This document shows positions 1 to 13,500 of a stretch of DNA of 64,000 bases, one piece after another. The notes under the pieces were generated by a model. The model saw nothing but the letters and a program-made list of their open reading frames with translations, had not been told where the DNA came from and did not search any database. Positions within the stretch are counted from its first letter, which is position 1; every line of letters starts with the position of its first letter. The position numbers and the translations under genes were made by a program. The DNA lies in assembly GCA_964019135.1 (NCBI GenBank), contig OZ025256.1, positions 4,051,249-4,115,248 on the forward strand, written 5' to 3'. Source of the stretch: Arenicola marina. Taxonomy: Eukaryota > Annelida > Polychaeta > Arenicolidae.

Positions 1-561
1 CTCATCGACAATAAGGAGAGTAAAAGCCCAAATGGCTCCTTATATCCTACAAAAAAAACACGAGACACCTACTTGTCTATGACAAAAATAAATCTTGCAT
101 AAAAACTCCGATCGCGTTTCAAAAGCGGTCACGGTCTAGCGTGTCGCCATTGGCGGCAATGATAATGTACCATTCGTGTATCCACGCAGCGAGGAGTCGG
201 CTTCACATCTCATCATCAGAAGATAGCTTTATGCAAGGTTAAAACACGTGCAGCCCTCGGCCAGGTCATCACCCCAGTTTCCATACGGATCGCAACAACT
301 GGCGGTGTTCACACGCCCACCGCTCACAAATAAAACCTCGACAGACAGACAGCCAGACAGACAGACAGAGAGGGAGGGAGGGGAGGGAGAGGAACACATA
401 GGCACGAGTTGAAAACTCGAGGAGATCGGCAGTGGATCAGGTTTAATTAAGAACGATGGTGGAGCCTGGAATCAGTGTTTATGACGCCGGTTTTGACGTT
501 CAGCGAGGACGAAGGGGCAAGGGGGGGGGGAGGGGAAGAAGGAAAGGGGGGGGGGGGCGTC
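1..561. other. SMCHD1 3' UTR and downstream sequence
   Basis: This is non-coding sequence past the SMCHD1 stop. It contains a CAGA/GAGG simple repeat (about 341-390) and a purine run with long G tracts (515-557). I saw no clear AATAAA on the minus strand, so the polyadenylation site is not placed. Confidence 0.5.
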
Positions 562-1575
562 TCAGTTCCGCCTGGTCCGCTTCCTCAGACTCTCCCAGGC
601 CACCGAGGACCCCTGCGCCGCCCGTCGCGCGCTCGTCCGCGTCGGCGTCGATGACGGCGTTGACGACGGCGTCCCCCCGCTTCCCTCAGAGTTACCGTTG
701 ACGGCCGCCGTCGGCGTGGCGGCGCCACTGCTGGTACTTCCGGTGGACGTGCGCGATTTCTTCGGCGGCGTCGGTGTCGGTTCCTCGGGCGACAACGCCA
801 ACTTGGGGACGGACGTGCGCCGCCGCCGGCCGCCGCCAGAGGTCGGGGTGGTGGGGGCAGTGGCGCCGCCTGTCGGCGTGCTGTGGTTGCTAACGGTTGC
901 TGGCGGCGGGGGCGGCGGCGGCGGCGTCCCGAGAGACGCCAGTGCGCTGCCGCTCCCGCCAGAGGGCGGCTTGACGGTAGAGCTGGGCTGGTTCCTGACG
1001 GACTCTGGAAACGGCAGAATGCAAGTAACTATGTAAGTAATAAGAATCATCTTAATATAACAATGCCCCTTAAAAGAACGAAACTACCCAAAAACTTTAC
1101 TTTTTGGTGACAAATTTTGCAACATTGATATACATACAAACTATATATGTATACATCTCCGTGACGTAACTACAAAAAAACGCTTTGGATTTTTAGCGTT
1201 TTTAAAACGCCAGCTTTATATGGAGCATTAAGAATGCGAAAAAAAACACGTGATTCATCTCATAAAAGGTTGTATCTTCAAATTATCTGTCAGGATATCA
1301 GTCAGTAAATAAATACAATTTACATTAATACATTAATGTCTCTTCTTTGTTTTGCGACAACATTTCTATCTACCCACCGCCCCCCACACCCCAGCCACGC
1401 ACGCGCCACGACTCACTGAGGCGGTCCTCGATGTCCTTGAGTTGTTCCTCGGACTCCTGACACTCCCGCAGCTTGTCCCTCATCTCGGCGGTCTGCAGGC
1501 CATCCTGCTGCTCCCGGAGGTCGCGCTCGCCGCCCTGGCGCTTCAAGACGGCCGCCTTCAGGGTGCTCAGCAAGT
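562..1575 (-). CDS. SMCHD1: SMCHD1 C-terminal coiled coil and basic disordered tail
   Basis: The exon 1575-1417 encodes a post-hinge helix ([36 protein letters not shown]) aligning with the human segment after the hinge. The last exon, 1004-562, encodes about 146 residues and a TGA stop at 564-562. This tail is low-complexity: a Gly/Ser stretch, a Pro8 run, Thr/Pro-rich segments, the basic cluster [12 protein letters not shown], and PPKKSRTS, which could be a nuclear localisation signal. It ends SLRKRTRRN. It is longer and richer in Pro/Thr than the human tail. Human SMCHD1 also ends in a short basic tail, so position and character agree, but the tail sequence itself is not conserved. Confidence 0.9.
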
Positions 1576-4500
1576 CTGCGGGGAGCAAAGGACAGGGTGA
1601 CGTCACAGTCGTCATATATATTAAAGATAAGTAAAAAATATATATACTTTCTCGGCCTTAACACCATCATTTTCCCTTAAATTTATGTTCCGAATTAATG
1701 CTAATCAGAGAGATTGAATCAGAAAATATATGATGGCTTACCTATTTGGTCGGAGAGTTTGTAGTAGTTGGCGTTGATGGGGGCCCCGAACACTGCCCCT
1801 CTCAGCTTCTCCACGGGCAGCGCGCGGTTCATCAGGCCGCCAAACTTCCCGTTGCTCCGGATACGGTCGCCTTCCCGGGTCAGGATCGTGGGGCAGTGCG
1901 TGAAGCGGACGATCTGTGGCGGACACAGCGAGCGTCAGTACAGTGTAGTATCGTTACAGCGTATGTCAGTGATACTTTACAAGAATGGACAGCGAAGATG
2001 GCAACATGACTGGTTTGACTTCTCGCCCGGATAGTAAGTAACGTTACTAACCTCGCCACGGTAGGCGTTGGCGTCGTCAAGCGTATCCAGGATGATCGTG
2101 TCTCCTAGCAACATTCCGAACACTGAAACAAAACACAAAACAAATCACAAATCAATGGTCGGAATTGCTTAAACTATTGTTCCGAAACATAGAATCCCAG
2201 ACATAATTTGAACCGTAAACATTTCAATCTGACATTTGAATCAATACAAGACATTACATTTTCAATGCTCCTTCATTTTCTGTTTCGTCCATAACGCTTG
2301 GCCTACGTTTAATAGTTGTCGTTATCGACCGGCGAGTTACCTTGGACCTACTGACCTATTTTACAGTGTTCCTCCTCGGCTGGGAAGATGAGGAGGTCCC
2401 TGGCGTACATGGGGTTTCCGTTGGGTTTCCAGTTAGGACGGAGTCGCATGTGAGGAAGCGGTCTACAAGTAAAACATCCGACGTAAGAACATAGAAACTT
2501 AAGATTAGACAAAAAAATGATATAAACAAAATGAAATTAACTGAAATGTTGGCAGTGTTAAGCTTTAGGCTTTTGTCACTATGAAGGCTAAATTGGGCCA
2601 ATACGGCTCCCGACAACGAAGTTGACTTGAATGAAAATCTTGCCCCCAAATGCTGGTGTCGGGGCGCATGACCTGTTGATATACAGCTCAGCCTGCTTAC
2701 CAAGATAGGATCGCTGATTTAAACACACAGCACAATCCCGATGATGAATATACCATGCTATGAATTGACGCCCCCACCCCCCCACCCAAAAAAAGCAGAA
2801 AAAAAAGAAGCACAAAATAACCTTAAACGGCGGCTAAGAGTTCATATAACACTGAAAACAAAATGGCGGCCGATCCGATTACAGGGCGAGAGGCGGACTC
2901 ACTTTTTCCAGTCGGGCAGGTTCTTGCGGTAGATTGAGTCGAGCGGCAGAACCTGCTGTTTACCCTGAGACTGGCGGTGGATGTCCTTGGCCCTGGCCGT
3001 CGTCAAGGTTACCACGCAGTCCATGTCTGCCGACATGTGCCAGGAGAGGACGCGAGCGATGGCGTCTTCCTCAACCAGCGCCAGCTGGGCGATCTGAGGG
3101 GGAGAGACAGATTGTACAGGTAGTGTACAGGTAGTGTACAGGTAGTGTACGGGTAGTGTACGGGTAGTGTACAGGTAGTGTACGGGTAGCGTACGGGTAG
3201 CGTACGGGTAGTGTACAGGTAGTGTACAGGTAGTGTACAGTTAGTGTACGGGTAGTGTACGGGTAGTGTACAGGTAGTGTACGGGTAGTGTACAGTTAGT
3301 GTACAGGTAGTGTACGGGTAGTATACGGGTAGTGTACAGGTAGTGTACGGGTAGTGTACGGTTAGTGTACAGGTAGTGTACGGGTAGTGTACGGTTAGTG
3401 TACAGGTAGTGTACGGGTAGTGTACAGTTAGTGTACAGGTAGTGTACGGGTAGTATACGGGTAGTGTACAGGTAGTGTACAGTTAGTGTACAGGTAGTGT
3501 ACGGGTAGTGTACGGGTAGTGTACAGGTAGTGTACAGGTAGTGTACGGGTAGTGTACAGGTAGTGTACAGTTAGTGTACGGGTAGTGTACGGGTAGTGTA
3601 CAGTTAGTGTACAGGTAGTGTACGGGTAGTATACGGGTAGTGTACAGGTAGTGTACGGGTAGTGTACGGTTAGTGTACAGGTAGTGTACAGGTAGTGTAC
3701 GGGTAGTGTACGGGTAGTATACGGGTAGTGTACGGGTAGTATACGGGTAGTGTACAGGTAGTGTACAGGTAGTGTACAGTTAGTGTACAGGTAGTGTACG
3801 GGTAGTATACGGGTAGTGTACAGGTAGTGTACGGGTAGTGTACGGGTAGCGTACGGGTAGTGTACAGGTAGTGTACAGGTAGTGTACAGTTAGTGTACGG
3901 GTAGTGTACGGGTAGTGTACAGGTAGTGTACGGGTAGTGTACAGTTAGTGTACAGGTAGTGTACGGGTAGTATACGGGTAGTGTACAGGTAGTGTACGGG
4001 TAGTGTACGGTTAGTGTACAGGTAGTGTACGGGTAGTGTACGGTTAGTGTACAGGTAGTGTACGGGTAGTGTACAGTTAGTGTACAGGTAGTGTACGGGT
4101 AGTATACGGGTAGTGTACAGGTAGTGTACGGGTAGTGTACGGTTAGTGTACAGGTAGTGTACGGGTAGTGTACGGGTAGTGTACAGGTAGTGTACGGGTA
4201 GTGTACAGTTAGTGTACAGGTAGTGTACGGGTAGTGTACAGGTAGTGTACAGGTAGTGTACAGGTAGTGTACGGGTAGTGTACGGGTAGTATACGGGTAG
4301 TGTACAGGTAGTGTACAGTTAGTGTACAGGTAGTGTACGGGTAGTATACGGGTAGTGTACAGGTAGTGTACGGGTAGTGTACGGGTAGCGTACGGGTAGT
4401 GTACAGGTAGTGTACAGGTAGTGTACAGGTAGTGTACGGGTAGTGTACGGGTAGTGTACAGGTAGTGTACGGGTAGTATACGGGTAGTGTACAGGTAGTG

Positions 4501-7500
4501 TATAGGCAGTGTACAGGTAGTTTACGGGTAGTGTACAGTTAGTGTACAGTTAGTGTACAGGTAGTGTACGGGTAGTATACGGGTAGTGTACAGGTAGTGT
4601 ACAGGTAGTGTACGGGTAGTGTACAGGTAGTGTACAGGTAGTGTACGGGTAGTGTACGGGTAGTGTACAGTTAGTGTACGGGTAGTGTACGGGTAGTGTA
4701 CAGTTAGTGTACAGGTAGTGTACGGGTAGTATACGGGTAGTGTACGGGTAGTGTACAGTTAGTGTACGGGTAGTGTACGGGTAGTGTACAGTTAGTGTAC
4801 AGGTAGTGTACGGGTAGTATACGGGTAGTGTACGGGTAGTGTACGGGTAGTGTACGGGTAGTGTACGGTTAGTGTACAGGTAGTGTACGGGTAGTGTACA
4901 GGTAGTGTACAGGTAGTGTACGGGTAGTGTACGGTTAGTGTACAGGTAGTGTACGGGTAGTGAACAGGTAGTGTACAGGTAGTGTACAGTTAGTGTACAG
5001 GTAGTGTACGGGTAGTGTACGGGTAGTGTACAGGTAGTGTACGGGTAGTGTACAGGTAGTGTACAGGTAGTGTACAGTTAGTGTACAGGTAGTGTACGGG
5101 TAGTGTACAGGTAGTGTACGGGTAGTGTACAGGTAGTGTACAGGTAGTGTACAGTTAGTGTACAGGTAGTGTACGGGTAGTGTACGGGTAGTGTACAGGT
5201 AGTGTACAGGTAGTGTACGGTTAGTGTACAGGTAGTGTACGGGTAGTGTACAGGTAGTGTACAGGTAGTGTACAGTTAGTGTACAGGTAGTGTACGGGTA
5301 GTATACGGGTAGTGTACAGGTAGTGTACGGGTAGTGTACGGTTAGTGTACAGGTAGTGTACGGGTAGTGTACGGGTAGTGTACAGGTAGTGTACAGGTAG
5401 TGTACGGGTAGTATACGGGTAGTGTACAGGTAGTTTACGGGTAGTGTACAGTTAGTGTACGGGTAGTGTACGGGTAGTGTACAGGTAGTTTACGGGTAGT
5501 GTACAGTTAGTGTACAGGTAGTGTACGGGTAGTATACGGGTAGTGTACAGGTAGTGTACAGGTAGTGTACGGGTAGTATACGGGTAGTATACGGGTAGTG
5601 TACAGGTAGTTTACGGGTAGTGTACAGTTAGTGTACAGGTAGTGTACGGGTAGTATACGGGTAGTGTACAGGTAGTGTACAGGTAGTGTACGGGTAGTGT
5701 ACAGGTAGTGTACAGGTAGTGTACGGGTAGTGTACGGGTAGTGTACAGTTAGTGTACAGGTAGTGTACGGGTAGTATACGGGTAGTGTACAGGTAGTGTA
5801 CGGGTAGTGTACAGGTAGTGTACAGGTAGTGTACGGGTAGTATACGGGTAGTGTACAGGTAGTGTACGGGTAGTGTACGGGTAGTATACGGGTAGTATAC
5901 GGGTAGTGTACGGGTAGTGTACGGGTAGTGTACAGGTAGTGTACAGGTAGTGTACGGGTAGTGTACGGGTAGTGTACGGGTAGTGTACGGGTAGTGTACA
6001 GTTAGCGTACAGGTAGTGTACGGGTAGTATACGGGTAGTGTACAGGTAGTGTACGGGTAGTGTACCGGTAGTGTACAGGTAGTGTACGGGTAGTATACGG
6101 GTAGTGTACAGGTAGTGTACGGGTAGTGTACAGGTAGTGTACAGGTAGTGTACGGGTAGTGTACAGGTAGTGTACAGGTAGTGTACGGGTAGTGTACGGG
6201 TAGTGTACAGTTAGTGTACAGTTAGTGTACGGGTAGTATACGGGTAGTGTACAGGTAGTGTACGGGTAGTGTACGGGTAGTGTACAGGTAGTGTACGGGT
6301 AGTATACGGGTAGTGTACAGGTAGTGTACGGGTAGTGTACGGGTAGTATACGGGTAGTATACGGGTAGTGTACAGGTAGTGTACGGGTAGTGTACAGTTA
6401 GTGTACAGGTAGTGTACAGGTAGTGTACGGGTAGTGTACAGTTAGTGTACAGGTAGTGTACAGGTAGTGTACAGGTAGTGTACGGGTAGTATACGGGTAG
6501 TGTACAGGTAGTGTACGGGTAGTGTACAGGTAGTGTACGGGTAGTGTACGGGTAGTGTACGGGTAGTGTACAGGTAGTGTACAGGTAGTGTACGGGTAGT
6601 ATACGGGTAGTGTACAGGTAGTGTACGGGTAGTATACGGGTAGTGTACAGGTAGTGTACAGGTAGTGTACGGGTAGTGTACGGGTAGTATACGGGTAGTG
6701 TACGGGTAGTGTACGGGTAGTGTACGGGTAGTGTACAGGTAGTGTACAGGTAGTGTACGGGTAGTGTACAGGTAGTGTACGGGTAGTGTACAGGTAGTGT
6801 ATGGGTAGTATACGGGTAGTGTACAGGTAGTGTACAGGTAGTGTACGGGTAGTGTACAGGTAGTGTACAGGTAGTGTACGGGTAGTGTACGGGTAGTATA
6901 CGGGTAGTGTACAGGTAGTGTACAGTTAGTGTACGGGTAGTATACGGGTAGTGTACAGGTAGTGTACGGGTAGTGTACAGTTAGTGTACAGGTAGTGTAC
7001 GGGTAGTGTACAGTTAGTGTACAGGTAGTGTACGGGTAGTATACGGGTAGTGTACGGGTAGTGTACGGGTAGTGTACGGGTAGTGTACAGGTAGTGTACG
7101 GGTAGTATACGGGTAGTGTACAGGTAGTGTATAGGCAGTGTACAGGTATTGTACAGGTGCGAAGAATGAAGGTAGCCTTCAGAGAAAGTGAGTGTAACTG
7201 AGTGAGTGTATGTGTGACCCACCTTTCCGAGGACCTCGGTGTGTTTCACGGCCGGCTGCAGACCACACATCCGTCTCGGTGTGTTCTTCAACGTCGCCTT
7301 CTCGTCGCTCAGCCTGGCGATGTGGTCGTCAATCTGCTGGGCGTTCTACACGTGGACAGGCACAACACGGTCAATGTTACCGAGGCTTAGAGCACTACTG
7401 GGGGGGGGGGGGGTCACATACAGGCAAACTGCCCGGGGGGGGGCACATACAGGTAAACTGCATGGGGGGCACATACAGGCAAACTGCACGGGGGGGGCAC

Positions 7501-10500
7501 ATACAGGCAAACTGCATGGGGGGGGGGGGGGCACATACAGGCAAACTGCATGGGCATCTCTCCGGACATTGAAATGGGGTTAAAATCAAATGTTGGGCTT
7601 TTAGGCCGCTTTCGGACATAAGAAGGCTAAGTTTGGCGTCCCAGGACGCTGAAAGATGGGTTGGAGGTCACTTGCCACAAATGCATGTACCAAGAGTAGT
7701 ACGCATTATACCTAAAGATCTGCAGCTCATCCTGCTTACCAAATAAGCGAGGAAGGCTCTGAAATGGGTATTAACCACATATGGACGAAACCTGTTATCA
7801 GTCGACACTTCGGTACAAGATCACACATGGACGTAACATGGAATCAGTCGACACTTCGGTACAAGATCACACATGGACGTAACATGGAATCAGTCGACAC
7901 TTCGGTACAAGACCCGATATGGACGTAACATGTCGTCAGTCGACACTTCGGTACAGGATCACATATGGACGTGACTTACCCCACTGAGCAGGTTTCTCGG
8001 AAAGCCGGACCGTGTGAGTTCGTCCTTGACCTTCATCTCCTCCTCTCTGGCCTCTTGTAGGGACACTGTCAGGTCAGCCGTAGACAACATATGTGAATAT
8101 CACCTCAGTACAGTTACAGTTTAACCACCGATGTCAGGGGCGGATCCAGAAAATCTGGATAGGGGGGCCGGTTTCAGGGTCGGATCCAGATATGGTGGTT
8201 AGGGGGTGGGGGCGGTTTCGATTTTCATATGTTAAATGGTATAAATTTCGGCGCTAAGAAGCGGGGGGGGGGGCGGGTCACTATAGGTAGCGAAAATTAA
8301 CCAAAATAGCCTTCATTTATGGAGTATTTCTAGCAATAATTAACTAGATAAATATGCTGACGGCTGGCCATAGACTTACGTTTGAGCTCGTCCACCAGTT
8401 GTTGCGTGGTGTCGAAGAGAGATTTGTAGGCGGCGATGGTTGACCTCAGGTTGTCACGCTCTCTGCTCAGTGCTGCCATCTGTGACTGCTTCTTGACGTC
8501 TAAAGGAAAAAAATGAGTCGTGGTCAGAGTGGTGTAATCGGTACGCAATTACCTGGCTCTATGGAGAACAGAGGCCGGGAGTTGATCAAAGCAAACATAA
8601 AAATCAGCAAAATATCGTATCACGGCAGTGATTCGGATAGATACGCCAGTGGGTCGGTCTTAATGTCCCAGAGCTCCTTAAAATTACGGGACATCCAAAA
8701 AATAATGGGACATTATTTTAAATGAAGTAATGCTATTTTATTTGAGGTAAACCTCTGAAATAATTACATATACAATAGTTTCTGATACTTAGTACCTAGA
8801 CCTAGTTTTCTACAATTTCTACCCGGGTTACCCCCGGGGACATGGCTCCACTCTCCCTTCCTTCTCCCATTGACGCGATATGACCAAAAGTGGCTAAAGC
8901 GTCCTGAATAACCAACCAACCCATTCTTTGCGAAGAAGGACATGATATATTTATCCTGCGACCAAACAGACATGGCCACAGCGGGGCTCGGACCAACCAC
9001 CGATCCACGTGTCGTCAGGCTCTCACGTGGCCAGAGCGCTCAAGGCGAGCGCGCTAACCCACTGAGCTATCGAGGCGGCCCCCAGCCCTGGGGTGGCCAC
9101 TTTTGAGTCTGTTGAGAGAGCTCAGTGGACAAAGCCAATACACGCTAACCGCCAGCCAGACCATTCTGGTCGCCCCCTCCCCTCCCCATTCCGGCCAGGG
9201 GTGCTAAACAATCAAACCCGTAACAAGGATTTGTAACTGACTGACACACTGCCGATGACAATTCTGACCCCTTAGGCACCCCATTCGGAAGATCACCGCC
9301 CAGAGGTACGCCCACCAGCAAGATACACCCCGCCCGCCAGCTCCACTTCGACCCATTCCCCCTCCCCCCACACACGGGTCACAATCGACCGGCCGAGAAT
9401 GCAGTCTTGGCAAGCGACCACTTCATTAAATATTCATCATAAGTATCCATCGCAGGACTTACTGGTTAGGACCCAAGACCCATCACATTTGTAAGTCAAC
9501 AAGAAGAAATGTAATGTAATTTCTGTGTTTTAGGCCGCTTTTGTGCACATGAAGTTAATATCGGGTTATGAAACCTCGCGGGACAATGGTTGGTTGTATA
9601 TTCAGGACGCTTTAACCACGTTTGGTCATATCGCGTCAATGGGAGAAGGAAGGGAAAGTGGAGCCATGTCCCCAGGGGTAACCTCCTACTCTTTAAGAAG
9701 AAAGACCTGGGATCTTTATCCTGCGACCACACAGACATGGCCACAGCAGGGCTCGAACCATCGATCCACGCGCCGTTAGGCTCTCAGACCAGACCAGAGC
9801 ACTCAATGCGAGCGCTGTAGCCCACTGAGCTATCGCGCCGGCCCCCCGGGACAATGCCTTGGGATTGGATGAAACTTATCTCAGATGCATGTGTTAGGGT
9901 TCGTAACCACAACATTTGGACAAGAGTGGTCGTGATTGTGTTATAGCTGTTCGTTATCATTGTATACCTCTTATAGCCGCGGGGGAGACTTTAATTCATT
10001 AATTGCAATTGCATTCAGACGTATAGTTCAGCTCATAAATCGAAGACAAATCTGATAACGCATTCTGTTTACTACATATTTATTTGTGTTTCTTCATGTA
10101 GTCTACATTGTTTGGCGTCGAGGACTGAACAGCTGTCTTTTATAAAGGGCATCTTTTATTGGGACTCAGATGTGGGACATCGCAGAATCACAGCCTTGGG
10201 CAGCTTTATTTCCATTTAAACATGGAGGACGTGAGTTGTCGGTGGTAATGTGTGAACAGTCGTGTCTCCCGATTTTTATATTTTCTGCGATTTTGTTTTG
10301 GTGGCACGTTTTAATCTTAGCTGATACAATACGAAAAGACGACCTATATTTATCCACTTAATAACAAGATATCAAATATATCAATATAAAATCAAGAACA
10401 GTTTTTTTTTTTGGGGGGGGGGGGGGCAGGGGGGAGGGGATGAACAATGCAATCGAAGAGAGTTTCCACCACAAAACGTTAATAAACATAACACAATGTA

Positions 10501-13500
10501 GGTAAAGTCATCGTTATTAATTTTCAATGACGATATTCCACCGACATCCACGCTAACCAACAGACCAGCAAGGTCATCTATTTATTGCAAGGCCTTCCAG
10601 CAGTCCGCCCCAACGCCGCCAAAGACATTGGACGAAGCGGCTACAGTTAACGACGCATGCGGGCACAGGCAGACCACAACGCCAGGCACACAGCGACACG
10701 ACCACGTGATGGTCTCTGGGACTGTGTACGCCGTGACCATGGTAACCGGGCGGGCGGCCTCCCAACGGGAACGGGTGGGAGGAGGCCCGAGTGAGATATG
10801 TGAGTGAGCCAGCTAGGCCTGGGCAGGTGGCTTGCACCCTAATACCCCCCCCCCCCCGCCCCCCTCACACACACACACACAGCATGGCATGCAGACCACG
10901 TGCGTGCAATGGGACATCAAGCGAACACCTCAACCGCATAGATTGCATTCTGTCTATTTCCATAGCTGGTAATGCCTTCTGCAACAGGCAGTACTTTTAC
11001 TGGTTTAGTTTACAAAGGCCGTCTTATCCGATAATAATATACAAAGCGATATCATAAAATGGTATGTGTCTAAACTTTGGTAATTTGGGAATTGCGAGAG
11101 GCATTTAAAAAAGAATGGATTTATCTGCTTTTACTGGTTCAGTTTACCACAGCTGTGTTATCAGATGATTAAAATAATAATGATAATAATTATACAAAAC
11201 TATTATTACAACCTGATATATATCTTCTATTTGGTCATTTATGAGCTTTGTGGGGCGTTTTATAAAAGAATGGATATATGTTTCAATCCACCTTTTTGCA
11301 CACACGGGGTTAATTAACCGGAATATGGGAGGACCAAAAATAAGGTACATATCATGTCATTTTATGATAGATAATGGCTTGGTATTATTATTATCTGATA
11401 TACACAGCTCATAGGACGACGAGAGGCTGAAGCGGGTGGGGTATGAACACCCACCCGGCTAGTCTGTAGTCGAGTACGTCACTAAGCGACCAAGACCGGG
11501 GTTAACATGTTACGGGGTTAACGTATTCGTGTTAACATGAGGACCTGGATGGGGTAAACAACACGATCGGCGCATAGCCGTCGACACGCCTGGAACTAAA
11601 CCCGCAGTTAACCATCATGTACCCTGCTCCTTTGAGACAACGACCGATGTGTTAATTGTCGGGTCGGGGTGGAGGGTGAGGGCCAGGGACCCGTGTTCAC
11701 ATCCGTCCGTGCGCCTCGTGGTCGACATACCGTGGCGAGGGCTAGAACAAAATGAACAGCGCGCGATGACAGGCAAAACGAGCTGGAGAAAGGCGCACGG
11801 GATACGGGTGGGAGGCGATAGGTGAAGTGGGGGTGGGTGGAGGTGCACCGGGCGGAGGGGATGGGTTAAAATGATCCGGGAAATGGGGCCGCATATGGGA
11901 GGGGGAGGGACGCTACAATTTGCGGACAGGCGGGGCTGCATGTGGGGTGGAAAGGGAGGGAGGGGGAGGGAGAGGGGGAGGACGGAGGGGGAGTTGGGAC
12001 AGTTCACCCGGAAGAGGGACTGCATGTTATACGTGGTGGGAATGGGGAAAACAACAAGATATCAAAGTGGTGGAGCCGGTACCGAAATGGGGCCTACGGG
12101 AAATGCACGGTGGGAGCATAAACAGCTGTAAGTTATACTCCCGCCGGTCATCTCCCAACCACCCCCCCCCCCCTCTCCCCCATCCCCACCCCTCTACGCG
12201 TGACATCAGCAAGCACGAAATGCCATGGAGGGACTGTGGGTGGGAGCGGAGGGGTAACAGCTGTGGAGTGCAATTCTGTCGACCGCCCGTAACCGGAAGT
12301 ACTTTGTCTCGCTACCTGGAGTTCCGGTGCCTCTCTTTCCATGTCACTCCGCCGCACGCCCCTTCGGCGGCATGGTCGCCGCCTACATTGTGGCACACAC
12401 AGGGTGAACCGGGCTACACAGCTCCTGAGACCGGCAGTGGCGGATTTCACGAAAGCAGTTTAGCCGACTACGGGGCTTAGTCTTTATCTGATAAATACAT
12501 TTGTTAACAACAATGTCCACCTTCCAAAATGTCCTATGTATTTCTTCGCAAAGAGCTGGGGGTTAGTCCCTCAGACATGGCTCCTCGCCACATTGACCCT
12601 CTCCATTGTCGCGATATGACCAACAGAGGTTAAAGCGTCCACCTTGAGCAACGTAAACAATCGAAGCTGTGAAAGTGTTTGCCTTACGTGCCCACCCACA
12701 TCTAAGTGTATATCAACGTTATACATACAGTGAAGACCCCGGACTGCCGTCCTACACCACGTATACTTGGTAATGGATAGTGACGCCCTGGTACCCTGTA
12801 TAATGACGGCCTAGTACCATGTATAATAACGACCTGGTGCCCTGTATAATGACGGCCTGGTACCCTGTATAACGGCCTGGCACCCTGCATAATAACAACC
12901 CGGTGCCCTGTATGACGGTCTGGTGCCTTATATAATGACGGCGTGCTTCCCTGTATAATGACGGCCTGGTGCCCTGTATAATGACGGCCTGGTGCCCTGT
13001 ATAATGACACCCTGGTACCATGTATAATGACAACCTGGTACCCTGTATAATGACGGGCTGGTACCCTGAAAATGACGGCCTGTTGCCCTGTATAATGACA
13101 GCCTGGTACCATGAAAAGGACGGCCTGGTGCCCTGTAAAATGACAGCCTGGTACCCTGAAAATGAAGACCTGGTGCCCTGTATATGACAGCCTTGTACCC
13201 TGAAAATGACGGCCTGGTGCCCTGTATAATGACAGCCTGGTACCCTGTATAATGACGGCCTGGTACTCTGTATAATGACAGCCTGGTACCCTGTATAATG
13301 ACACCCTGGTACCATGTAGAATGACGGCCTGGTACCCTGTATAATTACGGCCTGGTACCCTGTAACATGACGGCCTGGTACCCTGCAAAATTACGCCCTG
13401 GCTGCCAACCCAAGTAAGCCGGCCAGAAACACGCGCCCATCGCTGGTAAAATCAATCACATCGGACTTGGAATTCCGTCCATATCCATTCATTATTCACC

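Noticed and set aside
3111-7150. Telomere-like, centromeric or CRISPR array
   Set aside because: The 11-bp unit is not a telomere repeat, there are no unique spacers, and the array is confined to one intron of a coding gene.
10574-10837. GC-rich open frame as an upstream exon
   Set aside because: No recognisable domain, no convincing splice sites and no phase link to either gene.
12702-13388. Minus-strand open frame with [12 protein letters not shown]-like repeats
   Set aside because: It is a product of the 23-bp minisatellite. There is no splice or homology support.
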